A stretch of 64,000 nt of DNA from DAOUAG01 sp034432935. Its GTDB lineage: Bacteria > Chloroflexota > Dehalococcoidia > SM23-28-2 > RBG-16-64-32. Every line of letters begins with the position of its first letter. Positions within the stretch are counted from its first letter, which is position 1. Below the pieces are notes generated by a model, which worked only from the letters and a program-made list of their open reading frames with translations, was not told the origin of the DNA and made no database searches. The DNA is taken from the NCBI GenBank assembly GCA_034432935.1, contig DAOUBD010000005.1, positions 14,218 to 78,217 of the forward strand. Reading direction: 5' to 3'. Below are positions 40,895 through 48,697 of this stretch, in pieces. The translations under genes and the position numbers were made by a program.

Positions 40895-42478
40895 TTACGG
40901 ATGTCCCCATGCGCCGCCGCCGGGAGTCTCCAGCGTCAGGCGGTCTCCGGGCTGCACCTTCAGTTGGACCTTGGAAGGGAGCATCTCCAGCCCATCGGCG
41001 CCTGCCCTCCTCAGGGTGTTCCGTCCGGGGGCGCCAGGGCCGCCGCCGGCCAGGCCCCAGGGCGCGAGGCGACGGCGCTCCGTGAGGAGGGTCACAGTGG
41101 CCGGGGCCAGAAACTCCCATGTGCGTACGATGCCGTCGCCGCCCTTGTGGCGCCCCTGACCCCCGGAACCGCGGCGGATGCCGTACTCGACGATGCGCAG
41201 GGGGTAGGCCATCTCCAAGGCCTCGATGGGGGTGTTCATGGTGTTGGTCATGTGCGTCTGGACGGCGTCCAGCCCGGGCGCCGTGGGGCTCCCGCCGGCG
41301 CCGCCGCCCACTGTCTCGTAATAGGCGTAGACGGTCCCGCTTGCCGGGTCGCGTCCGCCCATGGCGACGTTGTTCATGGTACCTGCGCTGGCGGCAGGGA
41401 TCAGGCCCGGCAGCGCCTGGGCCAGGGCCCCAAGGACGCAATCGACGATGCGTTGAGACGTCTCGACGTTCCCGCCAGCCACCGCCCGGGGCGGGCTGGC
41501 GTTCACGACGCTGGCTGGCGGCAGCGCGATGGTGATGGGCCGGAAGCACCCCTCGTTGGCCGGCACCAGCTCGCCGCCCCGGGCGGCCTCCAACAGGCAG
41601 CGGGCGGCGTAGTACACCGCCGAGCGGGTGACGGAGGCGACGGCGTTAACGGAGGACGGTCGCTCAGGGGCGGAGCCATCGAAGTCGCAGTGCAGCGTGC
41701 CATCCCGGGCTACGATGCGCACCCGGATGGGCACCGGCTCGGCAGCGACGCCATCGTCGTCGAGGAAGTCCTCGAAGCGGTACTCGCCGTCTGGGATCGT
41801 CTGCAGGGCTGCCCGCATCATGCGCTCGGCGTAGTCCATGAGGTCGGCGCTGAGGCGGCGCCAGCGGGTAGGGCCGATGCGCCGGACGATCTCCCCCAGG
41901 CGCCGCACGCCCGTATGCTGGGCGGCCAGTTGGGCGTCCAGATCACCCTGCCTTTCCCAGGGGGCCCGCATGTTGCGCAACATAAGCTCCAGGACCGCCC
42001 GGTTCAGCCTCCCGCGCTCGTAGAGCTTGACGGGCGGGATGACCAACCCCTCCTGGAGGAGTTCTTCCGCGAGGGGCATCGAACCGGGACTCATGCCGCC
42101 AACATCGGCGTGGTGGGCTCTCGACGCCACGAAGCCCACCAGACTTTTGCCCGAGAAGACCGGCGAGACCATAGTGATGTCCGGCAGATGGGTGCCCCCA
42201 AGATAGGGGTCGTTCAGGATCACGGTGTCGCCCGGCGCGAAGGGCGCGAGGGGGAGGGCGGCCTGGACGGCGGCAGGCATCGCCCCAAGGTGCACCGGGA
42301 TGTGGGCGGCCTGGGCCACCAGGCGCCCGGCGGGGTCGAAGACGGCGCACGAGTAGTCGTGCCGCTCCTTGATGTTAGGCGAATGCGCCGTGCGGCCCAG
42401 GGTCACCCCCATCTCCTCGGCCACGGAGGAGAAGAGCGCCGCGGCGATGCTGAGCTCGGCGGGGTCCCATTTAGGCAT
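40895..42478 (-). CDS. hyuB: Hydantoinase/oxoprolinase B-type subunit (HyuB)
   Basis: A 527-residue HyuB-family protein: ISIAAALFSSVAEEMGVTL, RHDYSCAVFDP, NDPYLGGTHLPDI, FVASRAHHADVGG, and the late GSGGQGRHKGGDGIVR are family hallmarks. It forms the hydrolytic half of N-methylhydantoinase, 5-oxoprolinase or acetone-carboxylase-like complexes. ATG 42478 overlaps hyuA by 8 bp, so the two are coupled. The substrate cannot be told from sequence; the ligand could be a cyclic ureide, lactam or ketone. Confidence 0.9.
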   Translation of the reverse strand: MPKWDPAELSIAAALFSSVAEEMGVTLGRTAHSPNIKERHDYSCAVFDPAGRLVAQAAHIPVHLGAMPAAVQAALPLAPFAPGDTVILNDPYLGGTHLPDITMVSPVFSGKSLVGFVASRAHHADVGGMSPGSMPLAEELLQEGLVIPPVKLYERGRLNRAVLELMLRNMRAPWERQGDLDAQLAAQHTGVRRLGEIVRRIGPTRWRRLSADLMDYAERMMRAALQTIPDGEYRFEDFLDDDGVAAEPVPIRVRIVARDGTLHCDFDGSAPERPSSVNAVASVTRSAVYYAARCLLEAARGGELVPANEGCFRPITIALPPASVVNASPPRAVAGGNVETSQRIVDCVLGALAQALPGLIPAASAGTMNNVAMGGRDPASGTVYAYYETVGGGAGGSPTAPGLDAVQTHMTNTMNTPIEALEMAYPLRIVEYGIRRGSGGQGRHKGGDGIVRTWEFLAPATVTLLTERRRLAPWGLAGGGPGAPGRNTLRRAGADGLEMLPSKVQLKVQPGDRLTLETPGGGAWGHP

Positions 42479-44501
42479 AGGCGCCTCGGCTAAGTACGAG
42501 GTTGCCCCGCGGGTCGACTGTTCCGCGCCACCCTGGCGGGATGACCGTCGTGGAGTCCATCTGCACGACGATGGCCGGTCCGCCCACTTCGGCGCCCGCC
42601 GGTAGCGAATCTCGGGGGTAGATGGGCGTAAGGACGGGCCTCCTGTCGAACCAAACGTCCCGGCGGGCCGCCGGCGCCACGCGGGCAGACAGACGGCGGG
42701 CGGGGGCAGGGGAGGATGGCAGGGCGGGACCGGGCAACACCAGCCGCAGCCGCAGGTCCACCACCTCGACGGGCCGCTCCGGATCAGCGTGGCCATAGCG
42801 CTCCCGATGGGCGGCGTGGAAGGCTGGCAGGAACGACGTGGGGGCCAGGGAATCGGCAGGCACCGGGAGTTCATAGGACTGCCCGGCGTAGCGCATCTCC
42901 AGGATCGGTTGGGCCGAAAGCCCCTCCGTCTCGAAGCCTTCCCTTTCCAGCTCTGACCGGCCGCGGGCTAGAAGGGCCGAACGTAGCCGCGCCAACTGAG
43001 CGATCTCCCCCTCGTCGCGCGGTGCGTCGAGCCGCAGGTGGACGGCCGCCCGCAGGTCCTTGACGATGGGCGCCGCTGCCATGCCGAGGGCCGAGAGCAC
43101 GCCGGGGTGCGGCGGAACGATGACCTGCGGGATGCCCAAGGCCTCTGCCAACTCGCAGGCGTGCAGGGGGCCAGCACCGCCGAAGGCTACCAGGGTGAAG
43201 AGGCGTGGATCGTGGCCCCGCTCTACCGAGACCATACGCAAGGCACGCTCCATGTTGGCGTTGGCCACCTTCAAGACCGCCGCTGCTGCCCGCCGCGGGT
43301 CCCCCCCGAACGGCCCGGCTAGGCGGCGCAGGGCCTGCTCCGAGGCCTGGGGGAGCAACGGCATGCGCCCGCCCAGGAAGTGCTCCGGTTGGATGCGGCC
43401 CAGGAGGACGTGAGCGTCCGTTACGGTGGCATCGAGGCCCTTGCCGTAGCAGGCGGGGCCAGGGTCGGCTCCGGCGCTTTCCGGACCCACCCGCAGGGCG
43501 CCTCCAGCGTCGATAGAGGCGATCGAACCGCCGCCCGCGCCCACGCTCACCACGTCCAGCGCCGGGCCGCGGAGGGGCAGTCCTCCCACCAGCGCCTCCT
43601 CCCGTTCGAGAAGGCGCCCTGGGCAGAGGCCGACGTCTGTGGACGTGCCGCCCATATCGAGGGTGATGACGTTCTCATAGCCAGCCTGGCGGGCTAGAGC
43701 GTAGGCCCCGGCCACGCCCCCGGCCGGTCCGGAAAGGACCGTGCGAACGGCCAGGCGAGCCGCCTCTTGGGCGCTCATACTGCCGCCGTTGGAGGCCATC
43801 ACCCGCAGGCGGCGGATGCCGCGGCGCCGTAGCCCATCGGCGAGGTGCGAGAGGTAGCGGGCCATCACCGGCGCTACGTAGGCGTTAGCCACCGTAGTGC
43901 TGGCCCGCTCATACTCGCGGTGTTCCGGCAGCACCTCGTAGGAGGCGGAGACCGAAAGTCCCCTTCGCCGGGCAGCCTCGGCCACCATGCGTTCGTGGGT
44001 AGGGTTGAGGAAGGAGAAGAGAAAGCAGACCGCCAAGGACTCCGCGCCGGCGTCCAGCACACGCTCCAACAGTCGCTCCACCTCCGCCGGGTCCAACGGG
44101 CGTAGGGCTTCTCCGCGCCGGTCCAGGCGCTCGCTTGCCTCCAGGCGTAGCTCCTCGGGTACGAGCGGCGGCTCGCGCCGCGGGGCGAGGTCGTACAGCC
44201 GGGGCCGGGTCTGACGGCCTATGGCCAGGACGTCCCGGAACCCCTCGGTGGTGATGAGGGCGGTGCGGGCGCCCCGCCGCTCGATTATGGCGTTGGTGGC
44301 CACGGTGGATCCGTGGACGACCTCGATCTGCGGGGCGCGAAGGGCGCGCCGGGCCTCCCGGAGCATCCTGGAGAGCCCTTCCAGAACGGCACGGGCCGGG
44401 TCGCCCGGCGTCGATGGGCACTTGTAGACGGCGGCTGTGCCGTCTCCCAATACGAGATAGAAGTCCGTAAACGTGCCGCCGGTGTCAACGCCCAGGATCA
44501 C
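42471..44501 (-). CDS. hyuA: Hydantoinase/oxoprolinase A-type subunit (HyuA)
   Basis: A 676-residue ATP-dependent subunit with an ASKHA fold: LGVDTGGTFTDFYLV (phosphate 1), VVHGSTVATNAIIERRG, LDMGGTSTDVGLC, GAGGGSIASID and VAFGGAGPLHACELAEALG. The ATP-binding half phosphorylates the substrate, and HyuB completes the hydrolysis. It starts with GTG. It is first in a two-gene operon downstream of a REP array. Confidence 0.92.
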   Translation of the reverse strand: MILGVDTGGTFTDFYLVLGDGTAAVYKCPSTPGDPARAVLEGLSRMLREARRALRAPQIEVVHGSTVATNAIIERRGARTALITTEGFRDVLAIGRQTRPRLYDLAPRREPPLVPEELRLEASERLDRRGEALRPLDPAEVERLLERVLDAGAESLAVCFLFSFLNPTHERMVAEAARRRGLSVSASYEVLPEHREYERASTTVANAYVAPVMARYLSHLADGLRRRGIRRLRVMASNGGSMSAQEAARLAVRTVLSGPAGGVAGAYALARQAGYENVITLDMGGTSTDVGLCPGRLLEREEALVGGLPLRGPALDVVSVGAGGGSIASIDAGGALRVGPESAGADPGPACYGKGLDATVTDAHVLLGRIQPEHFLGGRMPLLPQASEQALRRLAGPFGGDPRRAAAAVLKVANANMERALRMVSVERGHDPRLFTLVAFGGAGPLHACELAEALGIPQVIVPPHPGVLSALGMAAAPIVKDLRAAVHLRLDAPRDEGEIAQLARLRSALLARGRSELEREGFETEGLSAQPILEMRYAGQSYELPVPADSLAPTSFLPAFHAAHRERYGHADPERPVEVVDLRLRLVLPGPALPSSPAPARRLSARVAPAARRDVWFDRRPVLTPIYPRDSLPAGAEVGGPAIVVQMDSTTVIPPGWRGTVDPRGNLVLSRGAYA

Positions 44502-44638
44502 AGCAAGAGTGTACGACAGATGCGGCCCGCCGGCAGGTGCCCGTGCGACAGCAGTCGAAGCGAGCGGCGGCAGGACGCCCGCGGTCCGCGTGAAACCTGC
44601 CCTCCGGTATCTCGCGGTCAGCGGTAGGCAGGTGCGAT

Positions 44639-44774
44639 CCGCTCATGCTGAGGTTCTCGAAGCATGGGGCCGCAGGCAGCGCCGCTCGCCCTTCGAGTGC
44701 CTCAGAGCGAGCGGGAAGAAGCACGCTATGGCAAACAGACCCCCGCTCATGCTGAGGCTCTCGAAGCATGGGGC
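44639..44774. repeat. REP-like array A-B-A between hyuA and the PHP gene
   Basis: Palindromes A at 44639-44668, B at 44682-44715, A at 44742-44774. The 3' arms of both A units end in GCATGGGG instead of GCATGAGC. The whole 44502-44856 interval (355 bp) holds no gene I can support. A promoter for the PHP gene must lie at ~44790-44840, but no convincing -35/-10 pair was found. Confidence 0.85.
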
Positions 44775-44856
44775 CGCAGGCCTCAGCGTTCCGTTAACGT
44801 GAAGGTTATGGTATCCTGCGGGCAACCCCAGCGCGCAAAAGCACGAAAGAAGGCCT

Positions 44857-45552
44857 ATGGGCACGATAATCGACATGCATGTCCATACGATGGTGGGCTC
44901 CATGGACAGCGACATCTCGCCGAAGCGTCTGGCCGAGGCCGCCAACGGCGCCGGCCTGCGGGGCCTGGCCCTCACGGAGCACGTCAACCAGTGGCGGCCC
45001 GATGAGATCCAGCGGCTCCGCGAGGAGACGGGGCTACTTCTCATCAACGCTCGCGAGTGGTCTACAGACATGGGCCACATCGGCGTCTTCGGGCTGCCCT
45101 CGGAGGTGCGCGACATCCGGCGAGCGCGGGACCTCCGGGCCGCCTGTGACGAGTATGGGGCCTTCATGGTTTTGTGCCATCCGTTCCGCTACTACCCCGG
45201 GCCCTCCAGCATCCTCTTTGGCCATCGCCGCGACGCCCAGCCCGTAGCCATCGATGAGCTGGCGGAGCACCCAGTCTTCACGCTGGCCGACGCCATCGAG
45301 GTGCTGAACGGGGGTTGCATCGAACGCGAGAACCGGCTGGCCCAGGAGGTGGCGCGGCACCTTGGGCTCCCCATGACGGGCGGCAGCGACGCCCATATGC
45401 CCCTCGAGATCGGCCGTTACGCTACGATGTTCGAGAAGGAGTTACGGGACCCCGATGACCTGCTGGCCGAGCTGCGAGCCGGCCGTTTCCATCCTGTAGC
45501 CCTGGACAAGACGACCGGTAGGTATCTCCCCTTGGCGGGCGTGTCCGGCTAG
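44857..45552 (+). CDS. PHP-domain metal-dependent phosphoesterase
   Basis: A 231-residue PHP domain: MHVHTMVGSMDSD (HxH), LALTEHVNQW, MVLCHPFRYYPG and GGSDAHMPLEIG (the C-terminal DxH). It is the stand-alone form, like YciV-type phosphoesterases and histidinol-phosphatase-like proteins. It would cleave phosphomonoesters, or the 3' phosphate of nucleotides, using three metals. GAAAGAAGG lies before the ATG. A hairpin (TCGCCCCG/CGGGGCGA, ~45558-45596) follows the stop. Confidence 0.87.
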   Translation: MGTIIDMHVHTMVGSMDSDISPKRLAEAANGAGLRGLALTEHVNQWRPDEIQRLREETGLLLINAREWSTDMGHIGVFGLPSEVRDIRRARDLRAACDEYGAFMVLCHPFRYYPGPSSILFGHRRDAQPVAIDELAEHPVFTLADAIEVLNGGCIERENRLAQEVARHLGLPMTGGSDAHMPLEIGRYATMFEKELRDPDDLLAELRAGRFHPVALDKTTGRYLPLAGVSG

Positions 45553-45676
45553 CGACCTCGCCCCGAGGCCCCGGGCGCCGCCGGGAGCGGGGCGATACGG
45601 TGTTCCGGAGCGCACCGGATTCCAATCCTTTCCCAATCTGTGCTCGCTAACATGCTGCCCAGCGGGAGGTGATCCA

Positions 45677-45724
45677 GTGAATCAAGGGCGGCAGGGGCGG
45701 GTTCTCTTGCGAGGGCCAAAGTGA
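45677..45724 (+). CDS. Possible 15-codon leader peptide coupled to the DUF2231 gene
   Basis: GTG start preceded by GGGAGGTGATCCA, an extended anti-Shine-Dalgarno match that is far stronger than the one before the next gene. The 15 codons (five Arg/Lys among them) end in TGA that overlaps the GTG of the DUF2231 gene by three bases. The encoded peptide is basic and has no recognised domain. It could be a coupling or attenuation leader. Seen in sequence; expression is inference. Confidence 0.4.
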   Translation: MNQGRQGRVLLRGPK

Positions 45725-46233
45725 GTCTGTTTCTTGTGACGTTCGACCCGCGGCTAGAGCTCCACCCTATGCTGGTGCACTTTCCCATCGTGCTCCTCTT
45801 GGGCAGCTTTGTCTTCGATGCCGCCGGCTGGGCCCTCCGGCGGGACTGGCTGCACCGGGCCGGCCTGGCCTGTCTCGCCGTTGGGGTCTTAGGTACGGCG
45901 GCCGCTGTGGTGACGGGGTTCGTCACCCCCGAGGCCGGCGAGGTGGGCATCGGTTTCCACACTAGCGGGGGCCTCCGGGGGTTCTTTTCCGGCAGCAAGG
46001 TGGACGTCCACCAGAACCTGGCGCTGCTCCTCATGGCCGCAACGGCTATGTGGCTGATCATACGGCTGGCCCTCTGGGGACGGTCGGCAGCCTGGAAGCG
46101 AGCGTATCTCGGCTTTGGCTTGGTGGTAGTGGCGCTGGTGGTGCTCACCGGCTACTACGGCGGCGAGATCGTATACGGCCCGAAGGTGACCATCAGCCGC
46201 TTGAGTGACACCCAGTTCCAAAAAGGCAACTAG
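45721..46233 (+). CDS. DUF2231 four-helix membrane protein
   Basis: A 170-residue membrane protein with four hydrophobic segments and the DUF2231 opening LHPMLVHFPIVLLLGSFVFD with its conserved His residues. FHTSGGLRGFF is followed by VDVHQNLALLL, another conserved His, and TGYYGGEIVYG precedes the C-terminus. The family is thought to bind haem or act in membrane redox, but this is not firm. It is followed by a lipoprotein gene after 39 bp. Confidence 0.85.
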   Translation: MSLFLVTFDPRLELHPMLVHFPIVLLLGSFVFDAAGWALRRDWLHRAGLACLAVGVLGTAAAVVTGFVTPEAGEVGIGFHTSGGLRGFFSGSKVDVHQNLALLLMAATAMWLIIRLALWGRSAAWKRAYLGFGLVVVALVVLTGYYGGEIVYGPKVTISRLSDTQFQKGN

Positions 46234-46272
46234 CCCGTGGTGAAGGGCAGGAAAGCAGAAAGGAGAGAGGCA

Positions 46273-46803
46273 TTGAGCAAGTGGTGGGTCGTTCTGGCGC
46301 TAAGCGCTGCTATCCTGCTGACCGCGGCAGCCTGTTCCAGCGGTGGCTCCAACGGCAGCCCGGGCGCCTCTAGGGCTGCGAACGGCGGAGCTGCGGGAGG
46401 GCAGCAGGCCAGCGAGAACTCCGGCTCCGCGCCCGGCCAGCCACCGGGTGTGAAGCTGTGCGAGGTGGGCGAGTCAGGAGAGCAGAGCGAAAGCGGCGAG
46501 TCCGCCGGACAAGAGGCGGCCGAGACCAAGATCCCCTGTATCACCATCGATGTCAGCGACCAGGCCGTTACCTTGGGCGCGCCCTTGGTGAATCAGGGCC
46601 CCCTAGAGCTCATCATCAACAACCTGGGCTCCACTGAGCACACCATCGTGATATCAGGGCCCATTCAGGGGAACACCGGGCCCATCAAGCCGGGGCAGAC
46701 AGCGCGCTTGAGGGGCCGGATAGCCACCGGCGACTATGACATCTATAGCGTGAAGGGCGATCAGAAGGAGGCTGGCCTGGAGGCCACGCTGAAGGTGCAG
46801 TAG
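46273..46803 (+). CDS. Lipoprotein with cupredoxin-like C-terminal domain
   Basis: A 176-residue lipoprotein. The signal peptide KWWVVLALSAAILLTAAACSS ends in the lipobox A-A-C. A low-complexity Gly/Ser/Ala/Glu linker follows to ~residue 85. The C-terminal ~90 residues (ITIDVSDQAVTLGAPL ... NNLGSTEHTIVISGP ... GQTARLRGRI ... YDIYSVKGDQKEAGLEATLKV) resemble cupredoxins, with a His at STEH but no obvious copper-ligand Cys/Met. TTG 46273 is chosen because AAAGGAGAGAGGCA is in front; an upstream GTG has no support. Confidence 0.78.
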   Translation: MSKWWVVLALSAAILLTAAACSSGGSNGSPGASRAANGGAAGGQQASENSGSAPGQPPGVKLCEVGESGEQSESGESAGQEAAETKIPCITIDVSDQAVTLGAPLVNQGPLELIINNLGSTEHTIVISGPIQGNTGPIKPGQTARLRGRIATGDYDIYSVKGDQKEAGLEATLKVQ

Positions 46804-46805
46804 CC

Positions 46806-46827
46806 CGCCGGCCCTAAGGGGCCGGCG
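46806..46827. terminator. Bidirectional terminator between convergent genes
   Basis: A perfect 9-bp stem CGCCGGCCC/GGGCCGGCG with a 4-base loop, sitting on the convergent ends of the lipoprotein and the SecD-like gene. Confidence 0.6.
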
Positions 46828-47620
46828 AGGCGGCGGGTGCTAGTCTTATGGGCAGGGGCCCGGAGTTCAGTTCGGCCGCCAGGATTCGGGCCTCCTCTAG
46901 ACCGATGCCGCTGATGACGGCGCTGCCGTTGGTGATGGCCCGCATGATGCGAGGCGCCGCAATGAGCCTACCGTCAAGGAAGACCCCGAAGGGGTAGCCG
47001 GTAAGGGCCCTCGTCAGCGCCTCCAGAATACGGCTGCCATCGTCGCCAAAGCGCACGACCAGCGATACCGACGGGTCCTCTCGCACGCTCCAGCCGCTTG
47101 GCTGGATGAGGTCCGGGGTCAGGGCCCGCGGCACCCCGTCGTCGTCGATGGCTGCGGGCTGCCACTCCGCCTGGCCCGGGTACGTCCCGCCGAAGCAGCG
47201 GGCCAACTGCCGGCTGGCCGGGTCGGGGTTGACCAACTGGGGAGGCACGCCGAAGAGGTCGCCCTCAGCTGTCCGGCAGACGATGTAGCCGTTGGCATCG
47301 ATAACGGGGCGGCGGAACTCCAGCATCGCCACCTCCGTCGCCAGGCGCTCAACCACCGCCTGGTCCACGCCCCGAACCCTCACCGAAATCCCATCGCTGG
47401 ACTGCACTTCGACGCCGATCTCGGAGGCTCCGTAGGAGACCAAGCGATCGTTGATAACGCGGGCGGCCTGCTCCAAAACGCCCTGAGGATCTTGGTCAGG
47501 TGGCAGGTCTGAAGGGTTGGCCTGAACTGCAATCTGGACAGCCGGCAACCCGCTGCCGCAGGCCGCTGTGAGGGCGGCCAGAGCCAGGGCCAGGGCCAAG
47601 AAGACGAAACGCCGGCTCAC
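46814..47620 (-). CDS. Lipoprotein related to the SecD periplasmic domain
   Basis: A 268-residue predicted lipoprotein (LALALAALTAAC lipobox). The mature part resembles the first periplasmic domain of SecD: EQAARVINDRLVSYGASEIGVEVQ, VRVRGVDQAV, LEFRRPV, and near the end SAVISGIGLEEARILAAELNSGPLPI, the loop that in SecD precedes the first TM helix. No SecD membrane domain follows. The function is unknown; it may bind translocating proteins outside the membrane. Its start overlaps the larE stop by 4 bp. Confidence 0.75.
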   Translation of the reverse strand: MSRRFVFLALALALAALTAACGSGLPAVQIAVQANPSDLPPDQDPQGVLEQAARVINDRLVSYGASEIGVEVQSSDGISVRVRGVDQAVVERLATEVAMLEFRRPVIDANGYIVCRTAEGDLFGVPPQLVNPDPASRQLARCFGGTYPGQAEWQPAAIDDDGVPRALTPDLIQPSGWSVREDPSVSLVVRFGDDGSRILEALTRALTGYPFGVFLDGRLIAAPRIMRAITNGSAVISGIGLEEARILAAELNSGPLPIRLAPAASPAP

Positions 47621-48456
47621 CGGGTGGCGCGCCGGAGCGCCTCGTTGAGGGACCCGGTACGGTAGCCCGCTAGGTCCAGGGTGACATAAAGGTAGCCGAT
47701 CTCCTTGAGACGCTCGGCCACCTCGCGTCGCCTGGACATGACGACGCCAGCTCCGTCATCGTCGACTTCGATGCGGGCCACGGCGTCGCCGGCGGGAAGG
47801 ACGTGGTGCCTGACCCTCACCTGCCGCACACCGAGGGAGCGCAGGTACTCCTCGGCCCGGCCGATCCGGTCGAGGCTCTCCACCGTCACGGGGGTCCCGT
47901 AGGGGATGCGAGAGGCGAGGCAGGCCATGGCCGGCTTGTCCCACGTCGGCAGGCCCCGCTGCCGCGAGAGTTCCCGGATTTCGCTCTTGGTTAGGCCTGC
48001 CTCTAGCAGCGGGCTGCGGACGTTGTGCTTCTCCGCTGCGCGCCGCCCCGGCCGGTAGTCCCCCGCATCGTCCAGGTTGCAGCCGTCCAACACACAGGCG
48101 TAGCCCCTCTGGCGGGCGATACGGCCAAGCAGCCCGTACAGGCCATCCTTGCAGTGGTAACAGCGGTCCGGGCCGTTCTTCACGTACTCGGGATTGTCCA
48201 TCTCCGGGGTCTCGATGACCTCGTGGGGGATGCCGATGCGGCGCGCTAGATCCCGAGCCTCTTGGACTTCCCGCTCTGGGACCGATGGCGAGACGCCGGT
48301 GATGGCCAGGGAACGCTGCCCCAGCACCTCTTGGGCGACGGATGCCAGAAAGGCGGAATCGCTGCCCCCAGAGAAGGCCACGATGGCCGATGGCATCTCG
48401 CCTAGGAGGGTGCGCAGGCGCCGCAGCTTGTCTTGGGCAGATGGTTCGGCGGTCAC
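47617..48456 (-). CDS. larE: ATP-dependent sacrificial sulfur transferase LarE
   Basis: About 279 residues: PP-loop ATP pyrophosphatase motif FSGGSDSAFLA, then GVSPSVPEREVQEA, NPDRCYHCKDGLYG and KPAMACLASRIPYG, with the cysteine that donates sulfur in LarE (or one of three cysteines in the cluster-type enzyme). LarE thiolates the lactate racemase nickel-pincer cofactor. No larB, larC or larA is near, so the physiological partner is not in this window. GTG 48456 is the likely start; further upstream the frame enters the repeat. Confidence 0.9.
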   Translation of the reverse strand: MTAEPSAQDKLRRLRTLLGEMPSAIVAFSGGSDSAFLASVAQEVLGQRSLAITGVSPSVPEREVQEARDLARRIGIPHEVIETPEMDNPEYVKNGPDRCYHCKDGLYGLLGRIARQRGYACVLDGCNLDDAGDYRPGRRAAEKHNVRSPLLEAGLTKSEIRELSRQRGLPTWDKPAMACLASRIPYGTPVTVESLDRIGRAEEYLRSLGVRQVRVRHHVLPAGDAVARIEVDDDGAGVVMSRRREVAERLKEIGYLYVTLDLAGYRTGSLNEALRRATR

Positions 48457-48522
48457 AGCGCTAATGATAGCACCTGCAGGCGCGCGGCGGCTGGCCGGCT
48501 CATGCCAAGGCCCCCGTAAGCC

Positions 48523-48605
48523 CCCGCTCATGCTGAGGCTCTCGAAGCATGAGCCGTCGTGGCCTTAGGCTCCGCTCGCCCTTCGAGTGCCTCAGGGCGA
48601 GCGGG
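48523..48605. repeat. REP-like palindromes A and B upstream of larE and the thiolase gene
   Basis: A at 48523-48556 (arms CTCATGCT/AGCATGAG) and B at 48572-48605 (arms CCGCTCGCCC/GGGCGAGCGG). They sit in the divergent region between larE and the thiolase gene. Confidence 0.88.
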
Positions 48606-48697
48606 AAGGGATGTTGCGCCTGATGCCCGCCGCCGGGGCGGCGGATACAATAGGAGGGCGCGATCTGGTTTCGCCGGGCCACTGGAAGGAGAGACGG

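Noticed and set aside
40901..42493. A 530-codon open frame on the plus strand
   Set aside because: Antisense to hyuB, which has clear family motifs.
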